DNA of 64,000 nucleotides from Insolitispirillum peregrinum (GTDB taxonomy: Bacteria; Pseudomonadota; Alphaproteobacteria; Rhodospirillales; Rhodospirillaceae). This document shows, one piece after another, positions 9,402 through 16,715 of this stretch. Numbering within the stretch: position 1 is the first letter of the stretch; every line of letters begins with the position of its first letter. The DNA is taken from NCBI RefSeq assembly GCF_900156605.1, contig NZ_FTOA01000011.1:1-64000 (forward strand), written 5' to 3'. The notes beneath the pieces are model-generated. The model saw only the letters and a program-made list of their open reading frames with translations, did not search any database and was not told where the DNA came from. Both the position numbers and the translations under genes were made by a program.

Positions 9402-10109
9402 TCAGATCCCTTTTCCGTCGCGCTCGGCTTCGTCGCTGGTCAGGTCGGCAAGGATCGTTTCCCCGGAAACGCAGTTCTGTCCCAGCACCACCAGCGGGTT
9501 GGTTCCCGGCGGCAGATAGATGTCAACGCGCGAGCCAAAGCGGATTAGGCCAAAGCGGTCGCCGGTGGCCAGACGTTGCCCGGCCTTGATGTCACAGCGG
9601 ATGCGACGGGCCAGCAGCCCGGCAATCTGGACAAAGGCGATCTCGCGGCCATCATCGGTGCGCAGGCGCACCGACTGGCGTTCGTTCTGTTCGCTGGCCT
9701 TGTCGAGGCTGGCGTCGAGGAATTTGCCCGGACGATAGACTTCCTTGACGATTTCGCCGCCGACCGGAATGCGGTTGACGTGGCAATCAAATACCGACAT
9801 GAACACCGAAATACGGGTCAGCGGCTGCTCGCCCATCTCCAGTTCCGGCGGCGGAACCGACGGGCCGATCATCTGCACCACACCACTGGCCGGGGTCACC
9901 ACCAGACCGGGGCGGGTCGGGACATAGCGGACCGGGTCGCGGAAAAAGAAGAAGCACCAGACGGTCAGCAGGGCGCCAACCACCACCAGCGGCAACCAGA
10001 TCCAGGCCAGCAGGACAGTCAGCACCAAAAAGATGGCCAGAAAACGCGGACCTTCTTCGTGCAGGGGCGGCACCATGTAACGCCGCCAAGAAATCTGGAT
10101 AACCTTCAC
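9402..10109 (-). CDS. psd: Phosphatidylserine decarboxylase, short form
   Basis: The ~235-residue pyruvoyl-dependent enzyme converts phosphatidylserine to phosphatidylethanolamine. An N-terminal hydrophobic anchor ([20 protein letters not shown]) is followed by FFFRDPVR and the conserved segment [19 protein letters not shown]. The self-cleavage and pyruvoyl site is the GS of [11 protein letters not shown] near the C-terminus, as in short-form Psd, rather than the LGST of E. coli. I choose GTG 10109, preceded by AAGAAAG; the longer frame to 10175 has no family support. Confidence 0.92.
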   Translation of the reverse strand: MKVIQISWRRYMVPPLHEEGPRFLAIFLVLTVLLAWIWLPLVVVGALLTVWCFFFFRDPVRYVPTRPGLVVTPASGVVQMIGPSVPPPELEMGEQPLTRISVFMSVFDCHVNRIPVGGEIVKEVYRPGKFLDASLDKASEQNERQSVRLRTDDGREIAFVQIAGLLARRIRCDIKAGQRLATGDRFGLIRFGSRVDIYLPPGTNPLVVLGQNCVSGETILADLTSDEAERDGKGI

Positions 10110-10228
10110 TGTCTTTCTTCCATAAACGCTACAATTGCCGGAGCATAGTCGCAGCCTGCGGTATCGGGAAGACATTTTCGGTCATTTTGCCCGTATTCGC
10201 TCGTATTTGGCGGACTGTTGGCAGCAAA

Positions 10229-10256
10229 AAAGGGCGTCGGTGACCGGACGCCCTTT
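10229..10256. terminator. Bidirectional intrinsic terminator
   Basis: A 10-bp stem AAAGGGCGTC/GACGCCCTTT encloses an 8-nt loop. On the minus strand it is followed by a run of T residues, correct for ending the GNAT transcript whose stop lies at 10281. On the plus strand it is followed by TTGG, so it could also work weakly in that direction. Confidence 0.8.
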
Positions 10257-10280
10257 TGGTAACGATCGAATGGAAAAGCG

Positions 10281-10853
10281 TCAGGCGAGGGTCCAGCCCA
10301 GCCCCAGCGCCGGATCGAATTCCGGGTCAAACAGCATGCCACAGGGCAGACCGAGGGTCGGTTCGAGCGGGGCGACCATGCCGGAGACATCGGCCAAAGC
10401 GCCTTCGACCAGTTCGAGACCAAGGAAGCGGTCCCGATTGACCGGGCCGGGCAGATCGACGTTGCCCATATAGTGGGTCTGGAAGCCAAAGCGCCGGTAA
10501 TAAGGCTCGTCACCGACCAGAATGACCGCCTGATGATGGCGGGCCGCGGCCAGATTCAGGCCGTGGCGCATCAGCTTGCTGCCCAGTCCGGTGCCCTGCA
10601 ACGACGGATCAACCGCCAGCGGCCCCAGCAACAGGGCGCGGGTCTGCCCACCGATCAGCAGGTCCCAGAAGCGCAGGGTGCCGACGATACGATCCCCATC
10701 GCGCAGGACCAGCGCCAGCCCGTCGGCAGGTTTCTGACCGTCACGCAGGCGCTGACAGGTCTTGCGCAGGCGTTCTTCGGCACCAAACACCAGATCAAGC
10801 AGGGCTTCGATCTGGGCGACATCGGTTTCGGTTTCATGGCCGAGAGTGATCAT
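10281..10853 (-). CDS. GNAT family N-acetyltransferase
   Basis: The 190-residue protein has a GNAT core. Strand beta4 is followed by the acetyl-CoA loop LAVDPSLQGTGLGSKLMRHGLNLA, which carries the Q-x-x-G-x-G/A pattern (residues ~82-105). A YYRRFGF segment near residue 125 is typical of the YhbS-like subfamily (GNAT plus C-terminal extension). The acceptor substrate is not identifiable. It is transcribed alone towards a clear terminator at 10229-10256 and lies 68 bp downstream of the ornithine decarboxylase gene. Confidence 0.82.
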   Translation of the reverse strand: MITLGHETETDVAQIEALLDLVFGAEERLRKTCQRLRDGQKPADGLALVLRDGDRIVGTLRFWDLLIGGQTRALLLGPLAVDPSLQGTGLGSKLMRHGLNLAAARHHQAVILVGDEPYYRRFGFQTHYMGNVDLPGPVNRDRFLGLELVEGALADVSGMVAPLEPTLGLPCGMLFDPEFDPALGLGWTLA

Positions 10854-10921
10854 GGGTTTTCGGGGGCTATCCCCGCTCCCTGCAAGGGCCAGCCGGGGCT
10901 GGCCTCAGGATGACCGGAAAA

Positions 10922-12052
10922 TCAGATGAAGAACGCCTGCAGCGGAGCAAAGCCGTTAAAGGCCACCGCCGAATAGGTGGTGGTATAGGCTCCGGTGGCT
11001 TCGATCAGCACCTTGTCGCCGATTTCCAGCGACAGCGGCAGGAAATAGGGTTCTTTTTCGTACAGCACGTCCGCCGAATCACAGGTCGGGCCAGCCAGAA
11101 TGCAGGCGGCCTTTTCATCGTGATCGCGGCTGGTGTGGATCGGATAGCGAATGGCTTCGTCCATCGTTTCCGCCAGACCGCCGAACTTGCCGATATCGAG
11201 GTAAACCCAGCGCACGGCTTCGTCTTCGGCCTTGCGGGAAATCAGCACCACTTCGGCCTGCAGCATGCCAGCGTTGCCGACCATGCCCCGGCCCGGCTCG
11301 ATGATGGTTTCCGGCAGGTCGTTGCCAAAATGCTTGCGCAGCGAGGTCGAGATGGCTTCGCCATAGGTCTGCACCGCCGGGATGTCCTTCAGGTAGCGGG
11401 CCGGGAAGCCGCCGCCCAGATTGACCATCTTCAGGGTGATGCCACGCTCGGCCAGATCACGGAAAATACCGGCGACAAGGGTCAGCGCCCGGTCATAGAC
11501 CTGCGGGTTGCGCTGCTGCGAACCGACGTGGAACGACACACCATGCGGCTTCAGGCCCAGACGCTGGGCCTTTTCCAGCAGGTCAACGGCCATCTCCGGC
11601 ACGCAGCCGAACTTGCGCGACAGCGGCCACTCAGCGCCTTCGCAGTCGAACAGGATGCGGCAGAACACTTTCGATCCCGGCGCGCTGCGGGCGATCTTCA
11701 GCAGCTCGGCTTCGGAGTCAAAGGCGAACAGAGTGACACCCATCATCCAGGCGCGTTCGATGTCGCGTTCCTTTTTGATGGTGTTGCCGAACGAAATGCG
11801 GTCCGGGGTGGCACCGGCGGCCAGCACCATGTCGATTTCCGGCACCGAAGCGGTATCAAAGCAGGAACCGAGTTGAGCCAGCAGGGACAGCACTTGCGGA
11901 GCCGGATTGGCCTTCACGGCATAGAACACGCGGGTGTCCGGCAGCGCGTTGGCAAAAGCGAGGTAGTTGCTGCGAACGACATCGAGATCGACCACCAGAC
12001 AGGGGCCTTCGGTGTGGCGGGTGTCGAGGAATTCGCGGATACGGTCCGTCAT
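10922..12052 (-). CDS. Type III-fold ornithine/lysine decarboxylase
   Basis: The ~376-residue PLP enzyme of the alanine-racemase-like fold decarboxylates ornithine (possibly also lysine) for putrescine synthesis. The PLP lysine is in FYAVKANP (~residue 48). The glycine-rich phosphate loop is NLGGGFPARY and is followed by EPGRGMVGNAG. The catalytic Cys-Asp pair is in GPTCDSADVLYEKEPY. This short form resembles alphaproteobacterial and eukaryotic-type ODC rather than DapF-coupled LysA. ATG 12052 (MTDRIREFLDTRHTEGP) fits family starts; the longer frame to 12313 would translate the leader. Confidence 0.88.
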   Translation of the reverse strand: MTDRIREFLDTRHTEGPCLVVDLDVVRSNYLAFANALPDTRVFYAVKANPAPQVLSLLAQLGSCFDTASVPEIDMVLAAGATPDRISFGNTIKKERDIERAWMMGVTLFAFDSEAELLKIARSAPGSKVFCRILFDCEGAEWPLSRKFGCVPEMAVDLLEKAQRLGLKPHGVSFHVGSQQRNPQVYDRALTLVAGIFRDLAERGITLKMVNLGGGFPARYLKDIPAVQTYGEAISTSLRKHFGNDLPETIIEPGRGMVGNAGMLQAEVVLISRKAEDEAVRWVYLDIGKFGGLAETMDEAIRYPIHTSRDHDEKAACILAGPTCDSADVLYEKEPYFLPLSLEIGDKVLIEATGAYTTTYSAVAFNGFAPLQAFFI

Positions 12053-12450
12053 GGCTGCACAGTCCCTTGGCTTGAGTGTGTTCGGGTCAAGCGGAGATGC
12101 CATCCAGAGACGACACAGCAACCGGTGGAGGCGTTGCTGCCGTCCCGGACCCCATCGGCTCCGATGCCGACAGGTACAGGCTGAAGTGCTTGCTGTTCGT
12201 GGCCACGCCTGCCGTGCCGGACATCCGGCAAAGGGAAGCGCGTGGTTTTTCGGGACGGAGAGCCCGCCCGCACGCTTGGCAAAGAAGTAAAGTTGCCTCT
12301 TCAGTAACGCCAACGGTTGGAACGCCGACAGAGACCAAAAAAGCCGCGTTACGTCGTTGCTTTAAGCCACCTGCCTTCCTTGCCGGAAGAGCCATTTGCG
12401 TGGTGACCACGGGCACGTGCGAATACGGTCTGCGGCTGATTTAGTCCCAA
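12053..12450 (-). promoter_or_regulatory. Long leader of the ornithine decarboxylase gene; candidate speF-type RNA
   Basis: About 400 bp without a gene separate the decarboxylase start from the next minus-strand gene. Alphaproteobacterial ornithine decarboxylase genes are known to carry a large conserved 5' leader RNA named speF. Length and position fit, but I could not match a consensus by eye, so this is an inference from context. Short inverted repeats such as CCAAC/GTTGG at about 12310-12320 are present, and a short Cys-containing open frame crosses the region (12087-12416). Confidence 0.35.
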
Positions 12451-12504
12451 TCGACGGGGAGCGCAAATGAAATTTTTGCCTCTTTCCGGCCTCCGAACCG
12501 GCGG

Positions 12505-12533
12505 AAAAAGACAATATGATCACATGTCTTTTT
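12505..12533. terminator. A/T-rich hairpin at the end of the small membrane gene
   Basis: An inverted repeat AAAAAGACA/TGTCTTTTT with an 11-nt loop overlaps the stop codon of the minus-strand 63-residue gene. The stem is A/T-rich and therefore weak. Read on the minus strand it could end that transcript. Confidence 0.4.
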
Positions 12534-12723
12534 ATGGTTTTGCCGGGGCGGCCGGGGCGGTTTCCGTGACGGCTTCCTTATGGAACAAGGAAACAACCGC
12601 CTGACTCAGCCGCTCGTCCAGTACGGCCAGCGTTGCAGCCGACACCACACCCAGCAGGACCAGCACCAGCAAGGCTTCCAGCAGGCGACGACGGAGCGGG
12701 GACGGAGAGGGAATGGAAGTCAT
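12532..12723 (-). CDS. Small single-pass membrane protein, unknown function
   Basis: This is a 63-residue protein not assigned to a family. A short Pro/Arg-rich N-terminus (MTSIPSPSPLRRRLLEA) leads into one TM helix (LLVLVLLGVVSAATLAVL). A short soluble tail ends in an Ala/Pro stretch. ATG 12723 has AAAGGG just upstream, which favours it over the ATG at 12771. It lies upstream of the decarboxylase leader on the same strand, but a hairpin separates them. Confidence 0.6.
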   Translation of the reverse strand: MTSIPSPSPLRRRLLEALLVLVLLGVVSAATLAVLDERLSQAVVSLFHKEAVTETAPAAPAKP

Positions 12724-12959
12724 GTGATCACCCTTTCTGATATTTTTTTGCCATTTTATCCCCGCTCGCACCGTGTGTTGACTCTGGCGGGGGTGCGCCT
12801 TGCCCGCTGAACCGGTCAGGGACGAGCGAGCAGAGCCATATTTTCAGCGGCTCGGCAAGGGAGACTTTGCCGATTTGCAAAATGCATCAACGGAGTTCCG
12901 GACTCGCTGCAAAAATGCGTTTTGCATGACATCCTGCCTGTTGTCAGGAATGCTATTTC

Positions 12960-12973
12960 TTCAACATGTTGAA
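12960..12973. promoter_or_regulatory. Palindromic candidate activator site upstream of the STAS gene
   Basis: TTCAACATGTTGAA is a perfect 14-bp palindrome about 20 bp upstream of the sigma-54 promoter match. Further upstream (12870-12930) are related ATGCAAAA/TTTTGCAT pieces. An enhancer-binding protein site is possible but not shown; the distance is shorter than usual for a classical enhancer. Confidence 0.4.
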
Positions 12974-12992
12974 ATATATCAACAAATAATTC

Positions 12993-13008
12993 TGGTATGG
13001 CCCTTGCT
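12993..13008 (+). promoter_or_regulatory. Sigma-54 (RpoN) promoter for the STAS gene
   Basis: TGGTATGGCCCTTGCT matches the -24/-12 consensus TGGCACGnnnnTTGCW, with the invariant GG and GC separated by the required 10 nt. It lies 40 bp before the STAS start codon, so transcription would start near 13019 with a ~30-nt leader containing GAGG. The upstream flank is AT-rich. Confidence 0.7.
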
Positions 13009-13047
13009 TTGTTCGTTGGCAAAACAACTTATCAGGCGAGGTTACCG

Positions 13048-13380
13048 ATGAGCATCCAGATCGTTCCCAACGGAGCCGAAGTGATTGCCATCATGGTCGG
13101 CGATCTGACCATGGCCACCATGAATGATTATCTGCCTGCTTTTGTCGAACTGTCCCTGCAAGGCTGGAATGATGTCATTCTCGACATGACCGGGGTCGAA
13201 TCCCTCGATACCGCTGGCGCCGGTCTGTTGCTGGCCCTGCGCGACCGGCTGGCCCGGCAGGGGCTGGAACTGCGGCTGAACTGCCCGCAACCCGGCCCGC
13301 TGTTGCTGATGAAGCAGATCGGCCTTGATCAGACGCTGACCATCAGCAATGGTCCTGAAGGTCTGCATCTGATCCATTGA
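13048..13380 (+). CDS. STAS-domain protein (anti-sigma factor antagonist-like)
   Basis: The 110-residue single-domain STAS protein belongs to the SpoIIAA/MlaB superfamily. The beta-strand ILDMTGVESLDTAGAGLLLAL carries the loop where SpoIIAA has a phosphorylated Ser (usual D-S-S/T-G-L); here it is D-T-A-G-A, so Thr would be the acceptor if it is phosphorylated. ATG 13048 has GAGG upstream and the family-like start MSIQIVPNG. It sits behind a sigma-54 promoter and ends 18 bp before the convergent histidine kinase gene. No anti-sigma factor gene is adjacent. Confidence 0.82.
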   Translation: MSIQIVPNGAEVIAIMVGDLTMATMNDYLPAFVELSLQGWNDVILDMTGVESLDTAGAGLLLALRDRLARQGLELRLNCPQPGPLLLMKQIGLDQTLTISNGPEGLHLIH

Positions 13381-13398
13381 CTATATACCTGACCGGCG

Positions 13399-15246
13399 TC
13401 AGGCCTCGGGGAAGGTGATGGTAAAGGTTGTGCCCTTGCCAGGCTCGCTGTCTGCCGAAATCGTTCCTTCATAGGATTCCACGATGTTCTTGCAGATGGT
13501 CAGCCCCATCCCGGTGCCTTCGACGCCATCGGCACGGCGAGTGAAGTAAGGATCAAAGATCCGGCTCATGACGTCGGGCGGAATACCGACCCCGGTGTCC
13601 TTGAAGGACAGGGTGACCTGTCGGTTGGAAACCGTTGCCGAAACCGTCAGGCTGCCGCCGTTCGGCATGGCGTGGAAGGCGTTCTGCATCATGTTGACCG
13701 CCAGCATGCGGATTTCCGAGCCGGTGGCGAGCACCGCAGTTCCGCTGTCGGGCAGGTCGGCGATGACGGTGATACCGTCAACCGAGGCTTCGTAGGTCAG
13801 CAGGGCAATGGCGTCTTCCAGCGCCGCCCGCACATCGACCACTTCCGGTCCTTCGGCGGGGAAGTGAGTCAGGTTCAGCAGGCGTTCGGAAACGCCGATA
13901 CAGCTTTCGATCTGCCCCAGAACCAGCGACAGGTAGCGCGCCAGCGTTGCCGGTTCGTGTACAGTGCCGCCATCAACCAGTCCGCCCTTGCGCAGGATGC
14001 CTTCCAGCGCCATGCGGATGGCCACCAGCGGATTCCTGATTTCATGCGCCACGCCGGTCGCCAGTTGGGCGATTTCAGACAGCCGTTGCCCATGGCTGAT
14101 TTCGGCATCGGCGCTCATGTCGCGAATGGCTTCGACGATCAGTGTACGGGGCTGGCCGGTATCATCCCGGATGGTCATCGGGGCGGCCGAGATTTCAACA
14201 AAGAACGGTTCACCGTTGGCGCGGATGTGCTGGTGAACGGTCTTGATCGCGTCGCCGTTGGCATTGATCTCATGCAGTGGACAGGTGACCAGAGTGATCG
14301 GGCACGGACCGTCGCGGTGATGGCTGGACGCATAACACGGCAATCCCACCACGTCGCTGCCCCGGCTGGCCCCGACCTGCTGGGCATAGGCGGCATTCGC
14401 CGCCACCACCTGATAGCCGCTGTCAATCACCCGCACACCATCGGGAATGGCGTCGATCAGGGCTTGCTGGAATTCTTCGCGCTGGCGCAGGGCTGCCATC
14501 GACTGTTCCAGCGTTGCAGCCATTTTGTTAAAGGAACGGCCAAGCTCGGCCAGTTCATCCTCACCGTGGACCGGGACGCGGACGGTCAGATCTCCTGCGG
14601 TCAGCCGGGTGCTGGCCTGACTGAGGCGGCTGACCGGGGCGACCACCATCCGGCGCAGGCTCCAGGTCAGCAGGGCCAGCACCAGCATCAGGACTGCCAC
14701 CCCGGATGCGCCGAGCGTCAGCGCCGTGCTCATCGCTTTACCGCGCAGGGCGTCGGCGTCGTAATCGACAAACAGAACACCGTTGACCGGATTATCGGCA
14801 ATGTCGCCGTGGCATTGCTGGCAGACTTCCTTGTTGTGCACCGGGTTGACGCTGCGCAGGACTTCGCGGCCATGTTCGTTGCTGGTAAAGCGGGTATGGG
14901 CGTCGAGCGTTTCTTCGCCCATCACCTGCCCCAGCAGGGTCGGGTCCGAGGCAAAGCGAACTTCCTTGTCCGGGTTGAGAATCATCACCCCGGAAATTCC
15001 GTCCAGCTCCCCCAGATGCGAGATGATCGCCCGCAGACCATCCAGATCGCGCTTGACCATCGCATTTTCCAGTGATGCCTGGAGCAGGCGGTTGATCCGT
15101 TCCGACGCCATGCTGCGTTCGACTTCCAGTTCTGCGCGATACAGGCTGACGAACAACAACAAAAAGACGAGCGAGGCGCCAGCCAGAACGGCCGCCACCA
15201 CGGCGACCACCTTGCGCGACAAACTGGCCGTCATCCACTGACTCAT
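13399..15246 (-). CDS. Sensor histidine kinase with periplasmic CxxCH haem motif and Cys-rich PAS
   Basis: The 615-residue kinase has an N-terminal TM (~12-35), a periplasmic domain (~36-172), a second TM (~173-195), HAMP (~197-250), PAS (~255-375), HisKA and HATPase_c. The periplasmic domain ends with NPVHNKEVCQQCHGD, so C142-x-x-C145-H146 is a c-type haem site. The PAS domain has C304, H309, H310, C315 and C322, a cluster that may bind metal or an Fe-S centre. The phospho-acceptor is H401 in HEIRNP; N-box NMMQNAFHAMPNGG and G-boxes DTGVGIP and GTGMGL are intact. It is NtrB-like in its kinase core. No response regulator is adjacent. Confidence 0.88.
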   Translation of the reverse strand: MSQWMTASLSRKVVAVVAAVLAGASLVFLLLFVSLYRAELEVERSMASERINRLLQASLENAMVKRDLDGLRAIISHLGELDGISGVMILNPDKEVRFASDPTLLGQVMGEETLDAHTRFTSNEHGREVLRSVNPVHNKEVCQQCHGDIADNPVNGVLFVDYDADALRGKAMSTALTLGASGVAVLMLVLALLTWSLRRMVVAPVSRLSQASTRLTAGDLTVRVPVHGEDELAELGRSFNKMAATLEQSMAALRQREEFQQALIDAIPDGVRVIDSGYQVVAANAAYAQQVGASRGSDVVGLPCYASSHHRDGPCPITLVTCPLHEINANGDAIKTVHQHIRANGEPFFVEISAAPMTIRDDTGQPRTLIVEAIRDMSADAEISHGQRLSEIAQLATGVAHEIRNPLVAIRMALEGILRKGGLVDGGTVHEPATLARYLSLVLGQIESCIGVSERLLNLTHFPAEGPEVVDVRAALEDAIALLTYEASVDGITVIADLPDSGTAVLATGSEIRMLAVNMMQNAFHAMPNGGSLTVSATVSNRQVTLSFKDTGVGIPPDVMSRIFDPYFTRRADGVEGTGMGLTICKNIVESYEGTISADSEPGKGTTFTITFPEA

Positions 15247-15338
15247 ACCAAACCCCTACTCAGGCCCCTGCTCAGGCATCAATACGCACACAGACAACAG
15301 ACCTCTTCCGGCTTTCTGCGAAAGCGGTCTTTCATGTC

Positions 15339-15393
15339 CCCTGTGTCGCCGTTCCCGCGACACAGGGCAATGGAAAACGTCGCGGGAACGGCG
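15339..15393. promoter_or_regulatory. Two mutually exclusive hairpins between divergent genes
   Basis: CCCTGTGTCGC (15339-15349) pairs perfectly with GCGACACAGGG (15357-15367). Overlapping it, the 15-mer CGCCGTTCCCGCGAC (15347-15361) pairs perfectly with 15379-15393. The two structures share bases and cannot coexist. The pair sits in the 296-bp gap between the divergent kinase and HIT genes; no other feature is evident there. Confidence 0.5.
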
Positions 15394-15542
15394 ATAAAAC
15401 GCAATGGAACTATAGCGGTTTGCTGTTTTATGGGGAGTCTGAATCTGTTTCTTTCCCCCGGTGCTGCGCTGGTCCTGCGTGACAATCGGGCCCGCCTCGG
15501 CCACACTGCACCGCATTCCCGAGGATTTTCCGGAGCCTGTGC

Positions 15543-15971
15543 ATGTTCACCCTTCATCCCCGTCTTGCTGCCGATACCATCGAAGTTGCCGTCTGGCCGT
15601 TGTGTCAGGTGCGCCTGATGAATGACCGGACCTATCCCTGGCTGATTTTGGTGCCGCAGCGGGCGGATCTCAGCGAACTGCACCAGCTGGCCCCGGATGA
15701 CCGCACGCGGGTGATGCATGAAATGGCGTTGGCCGGGCGTTTGCTCAGTCATGCCACCAACGCCGACAAGATCAACACGGCGGCCTTGGGGAACATGGTC
15801 CCCCAACTGCATATCCATGTGATTGCCCGGTTCAAGACCGATCCGGCGTGGCCGAACCCGGTGTGGGGGCATGCCCCGGCGGAGCCTTATGATCAGGCAA
15901 CCCTGTCTCATACCCTGCGGATGTTGCGTGATGCAATGACCCCGCCGCGCCCGCCGGTCCACAAGCCGTAA
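15543..15971 (+). CDS. HIT-family protein
   Basis: The 142-residue protein is a histidine-triad nucleotide hydrolase or transferase. The triad motif appears as QLHIHVIAR (H-x-H-x near residues 93-98), the form common in alphaproteobacterial stand-alone HIT proteins rather than the canonical HxHxHxx. The N-terminal half has the typical YPWLILVPQRADLSELHQL segment. A GGAG ribosome-binding site precedes the ATG. The next gene starts 10 bp later, so the two are probably co-transcribed. The substrate is unknown. Confidence 0.85.
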   Translation: MFTLHPRLAADTIEVAVWPLCQVRLMNDRTYPWLILVPQRADLSELHQLAPDDRTRVMHEMALAGRLLSHATNADKINTAALGNMVPQLHIHVIARFKTDPAWPNPVWGHAPAEPYDQATLSHTLRMLRDAMTPPRPPVHKP

Positions 15972-15981
15972 GGGGACGGTC

Positions 15982-16683
15982 ATGCGAGCGTTTCGTTCCC
16001 TGGTTGCCCTGTGCTGGGGGGCGGCCCTGATCGCGGCCCCGATCGGGGGGAGTGCTCCGGCGCTGGCCGGGCGTCTGGTGACACCGGAAGAAAGCAACAC
16101 CAAACTGGAAAGCGCCCCGCTGTCGGCTGATCCGGTGAATCCTGTGCAGCAGGGCTGGAGCAGCTTTGGCGAGCCCCATTACGGCTATCGCCTTGATTAC
16201 CCGTCTGCATGGACACGCGGAACGCCGCAGGCCTATGGGGTGTCGCTGACGCCTCCCTCAGACCGGGCTTCGGCGCTGACCTCGGTATTCATTCTGAACC
16301 TGCCCTTTCCGACCACTCCGGCGAGCGGCAAGCCTGCGGGCAAGGCTGCGGCAAAGCCGCAGCCGGTCAGCGGAGAAAAGGCAGTCACCATGCTGGCCGA
16401 CCGCTATCTGTCCGAACTGAAAGCGCAGGCCCCCGGCTCGAAAGTCCTGCGCGACAAGCCGTTCCGCTGGGATGTGGGAACCGGGGTGATCATGGGGCGG
16501 CAGATCGTCACCGAGTTCATGCGCGACGGCTTGCCGTTGCAGCAATGGGCGGTGTTCCTGCCCAGCCCGTTTGCCCCGGTGTTGCACCTGTGGCAGTACA
16601 CCGCAACCAGCGTCGAATTTCCGCAGACTCTGGACGAAGCCGAAGGCATCCTGAACAGTCTGAAGCCGGTGGCCGGGAAATAG
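15982..16683 (+). CDS. Exported protein of unknown function
   Basis: The protein has 233 residues. A clear signal peptide (LVALCWGAALIAAPIGGSAPALAG) with an ALA-G cleavage site begins it. The mature part contains YGYRLDYPSAWTRG and, near the C-terminus, EAEGILNSLKP. This resembles PsbP/DUF1795-type single-domain periplasmic proteins, which begin with a Y-P-x-x-W strand, but I cannot make a firm family assignment. AAGGGGA precedes the ATG, and the HIT gene lies just upstream. Confidence 0.65.
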   Translation: MRAFRSLVALCWGAALIAAPIGGSAPALAGRLVTPEESNTKLESAPLSADPVNPVQQGWSSFGEPHYGYRLDYPSAWTRGTPQAYGVSLTPPSDRASALTSVFILNLPFPTTPASGKPAGKAAAKPQPVSGEKAVTMLADRYLSELKAQAPGSKVLRDKPFRWDVGTGVIMGRQIVTEFMRDGLPLQQWAVFLPSPFAPVLHLWQYTATSVEFPQTLDEAEGILNSLKPVAGK

Positions 16684-16715
16684 GCCTGCTTTCTCTTTTT
16701 GTACGAGCACACGCC

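Noticed and set aside
12053-12313. Extended N-terminus of the ornithine decarboxylase
   Set aside because: The extra 87 residues are Arg/Cys/Pro-rich with no family match. The normal family start is at ATG 12052, and the region is more likely an RNA leader.
16209-16715. N-terminal extension of the photolyase frame
   Set aside because: It overlaps the exported-protein gene out of frame and its residues have no resemblance to photolyase. The conserved domain begins at ATG 16716.
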